From NCBI RefSeq assembly GCF_030680185.1, contig NZ_JAUXVZ010000004.1, positions 34,937 through 98,936 on the forward strand: a stretch of DNA of 64,000 nucleotides. The letters are read 5' to 3'. The DNA is from Phenylobacterium sp. (GTDB lineage: Bacteria; Pseudomonadota; Alphaproteobacteria; Caulobacterales; Caulobacteraceae). Under the pieces are notes generated by a model, which worked only from the letters and a program-made list of their open reading frames with translations, was not told where the DNA came from and ran no database searches. The stretch's first letter is position 1. Every line of letters starts with the position of its first letter. The position numbers were made by a program, and so were the translations under genes. Of this stretch, positions 59,259 to 64,000 are shown piece by piece.

Positions 59259-62210
59259 CTAGGCGAAGGCTTCGTTGAGGAAGGTTTCAAGCTCGGCCAG
59301 GTGGCGGCTCATCAGACCGGCGGCCGTCGAGGCCGAGGCCGGACGGCCCACATAGCGGGCGCGGCGGGGTTTGACGTCCAGACGCTCGAGGGTCAGCTCC
59401 AGCCACGGATCGACGAAGGTCCAGCCGCCCATGTTCTTGGGCTCTTCCTGGCACCAGACCAGCTCGGCGTCCTTGAAGCGCTTGAGCTCGTTGGACAGGG
59501 ACTTCACCGGCCAGGGATAGAACTGCTCCAGGCGCAGGATATAGACGTCGTTGATCCCCTTGGCCTCCCGGGCCTCCAGCAGGTCGTAATAGACCTTGCC
59601 CGAGCACAGGATCACCCGGCGGATCTTGTCGTCGGGAACCAGGGCGACCGTGGTGTTCTCGCCCCGCTCGGCGTCGTCCAGCAGCACCCGGTGGAAGGAC
59701 GAACCCTCCGACATGTCGGTGAGGCGCGAGGTCGCCTTCTTGTGACGCAGCAGGCTCTTGGGCGTCATCAGGATCAGCGGCTTGCGGAACTCCCGCAGCA
59801 GCTGGCGACGCAGGATGTGGAAATAGTTGGCCGGGGTGGTGCAGTTGGCCACCTGCATATTGTCCTCGGCGCAGGACTGCAGGAACCGCTCGAGCCTGGC
59901 CGACGAGTGCTCCGGCCCCTGGCCCTCATAGCCGTGGGGCAGCAGCATCACCAGGCCGCTCATCCGCAGCCACTTGCGTTCGCCTGACGAGATGAACTGG
60001 TCGATGACCACCTGGGCGCCGTTGGTGAAGTCCCCGAACTGGGCCTCCCACAGGGTCAGTGTCCGCGGCTCGGCCAGGGAGAAGCCGTATTCGAACCCGA
60101 GCACCGCCTCTTCCGACAGGGCGGAGTCCAGCACCTCGAAGTGCGCCTGGGTCGGCGAGAGGTTGCGCAGCGGGAAGTAGGTTTCCTCGGTCTTCTGGTC
60201 GATCAGAGCCGAGTGGCGCTGGGTGAAGGTGCCCCGCGCGCTGTCCTGGCCCGACAGGCGCACCGGATAGCCCTCGTCCAGCAGGGCGGCGAAGGCCAGG
60301 TGCTCGGCGGTGGCCCAATCCAGCCCCTCGCCGCTCTCGATGGCCTCGCGGCGGGTCTGCAGCACCCGGGCCACGGTCTTGTGGACGGTGATCCGTTCCG
60401 GCGTCGCGGTGATCTTGCGGCCGAGGTCCAGCAGCTTCTGAAGCGGCACGGCGGTGTCGCCGCGGCGGTCCTCGGTGGTGGGCAGGGTCAGGCCCGACCA
60501 CTTGCCGTCCAGCCAGTCGGCCTTGTTGGCCTTGTAGTCCTTGCCGGCGTCGAATTCCTTGTCGAGGAAGTCGGCGAACTCGGCGATCCAGGCGTCCACC
60601 TCCTGCGCCGTGACGACCTTCTCGTCGATCAGGCGCTGGGTGTAGATTTCCCGCGTCGAGGGGTGGCCCTTGATCTTGGCGTACATCAGGGGCTGGGTCA
60701 TCGTCGGGTCGTCGCCCTCGTTGTGACCGAACCGCCGATAGCAGAACATGTCGATGACCACGTCCTTGCCGAACTGCTGGCGGTACTCGGTGGCCACCTT
60801 GGCGGCGAACACCACGGCCTCGGGGTCGTCCCCGTTCACGTGGAAGATCGGCGCCTCGACCATCAGGGCGACGTCCGAGGGATAGGGCGAAGACCGGCTG
60901 TTCTTCGGGCTGGTGGTGAAGCCGATCTGGTTGTTGACGATGAAGTCGATCGAACCGCCGACCCCGTAGCCCTTGAGGACCGACAGCGCGAAGCACTCCG
61001 CCACCCCGCCCTGGCCGGCGAAGGCCGCATCCCCGTGCAGCAGCAGGGGCAGCACATGGCCGCGGCCGGCCTCGGGGTTTTCCCGCAGGGTGAAGGCCTG
61101 CTTGGCGCGGGCCTTGCCGATCACCACCGGATTGACGATCTCCAGATGGCTGGGATTGGCGGTCAGCGACAGGTGGACCGAATTGCCGTCGAACTCACGG
61201 TCCGACGAGGCGCCCAGGTGGTATTTGACGTCGCCCGAGCCCTCGATGTCGGTGGGCAGGGACGAACCGCCCTGGAACTCGTGGAAGATCACGCGATAGG
61301 GCTTGCCCATCACCGCGGCCAGCACGTTCAGGCGACCCCGGTGGGGCATACCCAGCACGATGTCGCGGACGCCCAGCGCCCCGCCGCGCTTGATGATCTG
61401 TTCGAGCGCCGGGACCATGGCCTCGCCGCCGTCCAGGCCAAAGCGCTTGGTGCCGGGGAAGCGGCGGTGCAGGAAGCGTTCGAAGCCCTCGGCCTCGATC
61501 AGCTTCTTGAGAATGGCCACCTTGCCCTTCTCGGTGAACTCGATCTCCTTGTTGCGGCCCTCGATCCGCTCCTGCATCCAGGCCTTCTGGTGCGGATCGG
61601 AGATGTGCATGTACTGCACGCCGATGTCGCCGCAGTAGGTGCGGCGCAGGATTTCGAGGATTTCCCGGATCGTGGAGGTCTCGAGGCCCAGCACATAGTC
61701 CAGGAAGACGGGCCGGTCGTAGTCGGCCTCGGTGAAGCCGTAGGAGGCGGGGTCCAGCTCGCTGGCGTCGCCAGGCACGATGGCGATGCCCAGGGGATCG
61801 AGATTGGCCCGCAGATGGCCGCGCATCCGGTAGGCCCGGATCATCATGATGGCGCGGAGCGAATCCAGGGTGGCGGCGCGCACCGCGTCGATCGAGGCGG
61901 CAGGCGCCCGCTCGGCCACCTTCTTTTCGAGCTTGGCCTCGACCGCCGGCCAGAGACCGTCCAGGGCTGAAAGCCAGTCGGGGCGCGCGGCGGGCGCGTC
62001 AGGGCGGACCCAGCCGGGCTTGGCGGCGGCCTGCTTGATCTCCTCGGCCCGCTCGTGGAGCGAGGCGAAGAAGGCGCGCCACGAAGGCTCCACCGACCCG
62101 GGGTTCTCCGCCCACTGGGCGTAGAGATCCTCTACGAAGGCCAGGTTGCCGCCATAAAGGAACGAAGTCTCGGCGAGAACCTCGTTAATCAGACCTGCGT
62201 CGTCCGCCAT
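59259..62210 (-). CDS. sucA: 2-oxoglutarate dehydrogenase E1 component
   Basis: This 983-residue thiamine-diphosphate enzyme decarboxylates 2-oxoglutarate and hands succinyl to the E2 lipoyl group. It has an N-terminal FLYGGNLAFVEDLYAQW that binds E2, MPHRGRLNVLAAVMGKPYRVIFHEFQG with the E1 His, GDAAFAGQGGVAECFALS with the ThDP/metal motif, and QFGDFTNGAQVVIDQFI in the transketolase-like half. Full length for the family. sucD is upstream, sucB downstream. Confidence 0.97.
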   Translation of the reverse strand: MADDAGLINEVLAETSFLYGGNLAFVEDLYAQWAENPGSVEPSWRAFFASLHERAEEIKQAAAKPGWVRPDAPAARPDWLSALDGLWPAVEAKLEKKVAERAPAASIDAVRAATLDSLRAIMMIRAYRMRGHLRANLDPLGIAIVPGDASELDPASYGFTEADYDRPVFLDYVLGLETSTIREILEILRRTYCGDIGVQYMHISDPHQKAWMQERIEGRNKEIEFTEKGKVAILKKLIEAEGFERFLHRRFPGTKRFGLDGGEAMVPALEQIIKRGGALGVRDIVLGMPHRGRLNVLAAVMGKPYRVIFHEFQGGSSLPTDIEGSGDVKYHLGASSDREFDGNSVHLSLTANPSHLEIVNPVVIGKARAKQAFTLRENPEAGRGHVLPLLLHGDAAFAGQGGVAECFALSVLKGYGVGGSIDFIVNNQIGFTTSPKNSRSSPYPSDVALMVEAPIFHVNGDDPEAVVFAAKVATEYRQQFGKDVVIDMFCYRRFGHNEGDDPTMTQPLMYAKIKGHPSTREIYTQRLIDEKVVTAQEVDAWIAEFADFLDKEFDAGKDYKANKADWLDGKWSGLTLPTTEDRRGDTAVPLQKLLDLGRKITATPERITVHKTVARVLQTRREAIESGEGLDWATAEHLAFAALLDEGYPVRLSGQDSARGTFTQRHSALIDQKTEETYFPLRNLSPTQAHFEVLDSALSEEAVLGFEYGFSLAEPRTLTLWEAQFGDFTNGAQVVIDQFISSGERKWLRMSGLVMLLPHGYEGQGPEHSSARLERFLQSCAEDNMQVANCTTPANYFHILRRQLLREFRKPLILMTPKSLLRHKKATSRLTDMSEGSSFHRVLLDDAERGENTTVALVPDDKIRRVILCSGKVYYDLLEAREAKGINDVYILRLEQFYPWPVKSLSNELKRFKDAELVWCQEEPKNMGGWTFVDPWLELTLERLDVKPRRARYVGRPASASTAAGLMSRHLAELETFLNEAFA

Positions 62211-62285
62211 GCTTCCGCTTCCAGACGGCCCGCGAAGCTTCTTGGTGAGAGGAGCCGACGGCGGACCGCCATACGCTTGATTGTG

Positions 62286-63164
62286 TCAGGCGCCCTTGAG
62301 CACCTGGAGCAGGGTTTCGCCAAGTTTCGCCGGAGAGGGAGAAACGCGGATGCCCGCATCTTCCATCGCCGCGATCTTGTCCTCGGCGCCGCCCTTGCCA
62401 CCCGAGATGATTGCGCCCGCGTGACCCATCCGCCGCCCGGGAGGGGCGGTGCGTCCCGCGATGAATCCGACCATAGGCTTCTTCTTCGGTGAATTCTTGA
62501 TGAATTCCGCCGCCGCTTCCTCGGCTGCGCCGCCGATCTCGCCGATCATGATGATCGACTCGGTCTCGTCGTCGTCGAGGAACATCTGAAGCACGTCGAT
62601 GAACTCGGTGCCCTTGACCGGGTCGCCGCCGATGCCGACGGCCGTGGTCTGGCCCAAGCCCACCTGCGTGGTCTGAAACACAGCTTCGTAGGTAAGCGTG
62701 CCGGAGCGGGAGACAACACCCACCGAGCCGCGCTTGAAGATATTTCCCGGCATGATGCCGATCTTGCACTCATCCGGCGTCAGCACGCCGGGGCAGTTGG
62801 GGCCGATCAGGCGGGACTTGGAGCCCGACAGGGCGCGCTTGACCTTGACCATGTCGGCCACCGGGATGCCCTCGGTGATGCAGATGATCAGCGGGATCTC
62901 GGCCTGGATCGCCTCGAGGATCGAGTCCGCGGCGAACGGCGGCGGCACATAGATCACGCTGGCCTCGGCGCCGGTCTGGTTGACCGCCTCGCTGACGGTG
63001 TCGAACACCGGCAGGCCGATATGGGTGGAGCCGCCCTTACCGGGCGTCACGCCGCCGACCATCTTGGTGCCGTAGGCGATGGCCTGTTCGGAGTGGAAGG
63101 TGCCCTGGCTGCCGGTGATGCCCTGGCAGATGACACGGGTTTCTTTACCGATGAGGATGGACAT
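62286..63164 (-). CDS. sucD: Succinyl-CoA ligase alpha subunit
   Basis: This 292-residue subunit holds the CoA-binding Rossmann fold ([31 protein letters not shown]) and the phosphohistidine H248 in [20 protein letters not shown]. It forms succinate and ATP/GTP from succinyl-CoA with SucC. It overlaps the sucC stop codon by 1 nt (TAATG). Family-typical length. Confidence 0.97.
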   Translation of the reverse strand: MSILIGKETRVICQGITGSQGTFHSEQAIAYGTKMVGGVTPGKGGSTHIGLPVFDTVSEAVNQTGAEASVIYVPPPFAADSILEAIQAEIPLIICITEGIPVADMVKVKRALSGSKSRLIGPNCPGVLTPDECKIGIMPGNIFKRGSVGVVSRSGTLTYEAVFQTTQVGLGQTTAVGIGGDPVKGTEFIDVLQMFLDDDETESIIMIGEIGGAAEEAAAEFIKNSPKKKPMVGFIAGRTAPPGRRMGHAGAIISGGKGGAEDKIAAMEDAGIRVSPSPAKLGETLLQVLKGA

Positions 63165-64000
63165 TAAGCGGCTTCCCGAACGGCCTTGACGATCTTTTCT
63201 GCGCCGTCCGACAGATCATTGGCGGACACGACGTTCAGGCCGCTCTCGGCGATGATCTGCTTGCCGAGCTCGACATTGGTGCCTTCCAGGCGAACCACCA
63301 GGGGCACCTGCAGGCCGACTTCCTTCACCGCCTCGACCACGCCCTCGGCGATGATGTCGCAGCGCATGATGCCGCCGAAGATGTTGACCAGGATCCCCTT
63401 CACGCTGGGATCGGCGGTGATGATCTTGAAGGCCGCGATGACCTTTTCCTTGGTCGCGCCGCCGCCCACGTCGAGGAAGTTGGCCGGCTCGGCGCCATAG
63501 AGCTTGATAATGTCCATGGTCGCCATGGCCAGGCCCGCGCCGTTGACCATGCAGCCGATCTCACCGTCGAGGGCGATGTAGGAGAGGTCGTACTTGGACG
63601 CCTCGATTTCCTTCTCGTCTTCCTCGGTGGTGTCGCGCAGCTCGACGATGTCGGGATGGCGATAGAGCGCATTGCCGTCGAAGCTGACCTTGGCGTCCAG
63701 CACCCGCAGGTGATCGTCCTCGGTGACGATCAGCGGGTTGATCTCGAGCATCTCCATGTCCTTGGCGAGGAACGCCGCATAGAGCTGGCCGAGCAGGGTG
63801 GCGGCTTCCTTGGCCAGACCGCCGGTCAGGCCGAGCGACTTGGCCAGGTTCCGCCCGTGATGCGGGAAGACGCCGGTGGCCGGGTCGATGGAGAAGCTGA
63901 TGATCTTTTCGGGGGTCGAGGCGGCGACCTCTTCGATGTCCATGCCGCCTTCGGTGGAGGCGACCACCGAGACGCGGCTGGTGTCGCGGTCGACCAGCAG
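63164..64000 (-). CDS. sucC: Succinyl-CoA ligase beta subunit, 3' part (cut by the window edge)
   Basis: The frame is open from the right edge of the window to 63166, giving the last 278 residues. Visible family features are the ATP-grasp part ([16 protein letters not shown]), [33 protein letters not shown] with metal-binding residues, and [42 protein letters not shown] with the succinate/phosphate loop. The N-terminal part lies beyond 64000. It is first of the visible sucCD-sucAB genes. Confidence 0.96.
   Translation of the reverse strand: MLVDRDTSRVSVVASTEGGMDIEEVAASTPEKIISFSIDPATGVFPHHGRNLAKSLGLTGGLAKEAATLLGQLYAAFLAKDMEMLEINPLIVTEDDHLRVLDAKVSFDGNALYRHPDIVELRDTTEEDEKEIEASKYDLSYIALDGEIGCMVNGAGLAMATMDIIKLYGAEPANFLDVGGGATKEKVIAAFKIITADPSVKGILVNIFGGIMRCDIIAEGVVEAVKEVGLQVPLVVRLEGTNVELGKQIIAESGLNVVSANDLSDGAEKIVKAVREAA

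Noticed and set aside
60141..61970. 609-codon plus-strand frame over sucA
   Set aside because: sucA on the minus strand is unmistakable, and this frame is a shadow rich in Gly, Val, His and Leu.
1..64000. CRISPR arrays, tRNA, rRNA or insertion sequences
   Set aside because: Reading the intergenic regions gave no regularly spaced direct repeats, no cloverleaf-like T-loop sequences with partners, and no transposase motif. The repeats seen are dispersed palindromes. This is a visual check, not a computed search.

Overview
This window looks like a chromosomal segment of a high-G+C alphaproteobacterium of the Caulobacteraceae type (Caulobacter/Phenylobacterium-like). I infer this from an FzlA-like GST next to queG, a class I lysyl-tRNA synthetase, the DUF484-xerC pair, the sucCD-sucA-sucB-lpdA cluster, an ATP-dependent DNA ligase with its beta-CASP exonuclease partner, a deoxyhypusine-synthase-like protein behind ornithine decarboxylase, and intergenic palindromic repeats of a kind common in this group. 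No rRNA, tRNA, CRISPR array, insertion sequence or prophage was recognised. Coding density is high, many genes overlap by 4 nt, and GTG/TTG starts are frequent.

Layout. 0-3 kb: cation-efflux transporter, fzlA, queG. 3-7.6 kb: a crotonase, tesB-like thioesterase, rfbC, a family 2 glycosyltransferase, argE. 7.7-15.4 kb: hybrid histidine kinase, FKBP lipoprotein, threonine dehydratase, a CelD/HfsK-like acetyltransferase, a fused double ABC ATPase, gmhB and a small membrane protein. 15.6-18.6 kb: DNA ligase, DUF3892 protein and beta-CASP exonuclease, a reduced form of the ligase-associated DNA-damage cassette. 18.8-23.3 kb: a 34-codon membrane peptide, two PaaI-type thioesterases, lysK, ccmC-ccmD-ccmG. 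23.3-25.5 kb: an accessory-looking patch of small hypothetical genes and a membrane-protein/XRE-repressor pair preceded by two tandem palindromes. 25.6-29 kb: a kinase and phnE-phnD-phnC, with a possible Pho box. 29.2-31.8 kb: polyamine genes behind a structured leader. 31.9-33.2 kb: a low-G+C two-gene membrane module and two repeats. 33.2-42.2 kb: acsA, Rsm22, SleB-type hydrolase, creatininase family, a molybdoenzyme/cytochrome b pair, thioesterase and hydrolase. 42.3-49.5 kb: DUF488, dienoyl-CoA isomerase, pentapeptide protein, CHAP protein, acyltransferase, TerC, DHA2-type MFS. 49.5-55.5 kb: Crp/Fnr regulator, priA, fructose-6-phosphate aldolase-like, DUF484, xerC, GNAT. 55.8-64 kb: lpdA, vapC, vapB, sucB, sucA, sucD and the 3' part of sucC, all on the minus strand.

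How the genes work together. The right end carries the 2-oxoglutarate-to-succinate part of the TCA cycle, transcribed leftwards and interrupted by a vapBC toxin-antitoxin pair with its own promoter. acsA feeds acetyl-CoA to that cycle, and the crotonases and thioesterases belong to acyl-CoA metabolism. Ornithine decarboxylase plus the deoxyhypusine-synthase-like enzyme plausibly make putrescine and then homospermidine. ccmC/D/G supply part of cytochrome c maturation. Most of the window is ordinary core genome. The most interesting signals are regulatory: the tandem operators at 24.5 kb, the vapB promoter, and the ODC leader. Further points of interest are the DUF3892 gene inside the ligase cassette, the PriA zinc site that has lost three cysteines, the low-G+C module at 32 kb, and two intergenic repeat families.
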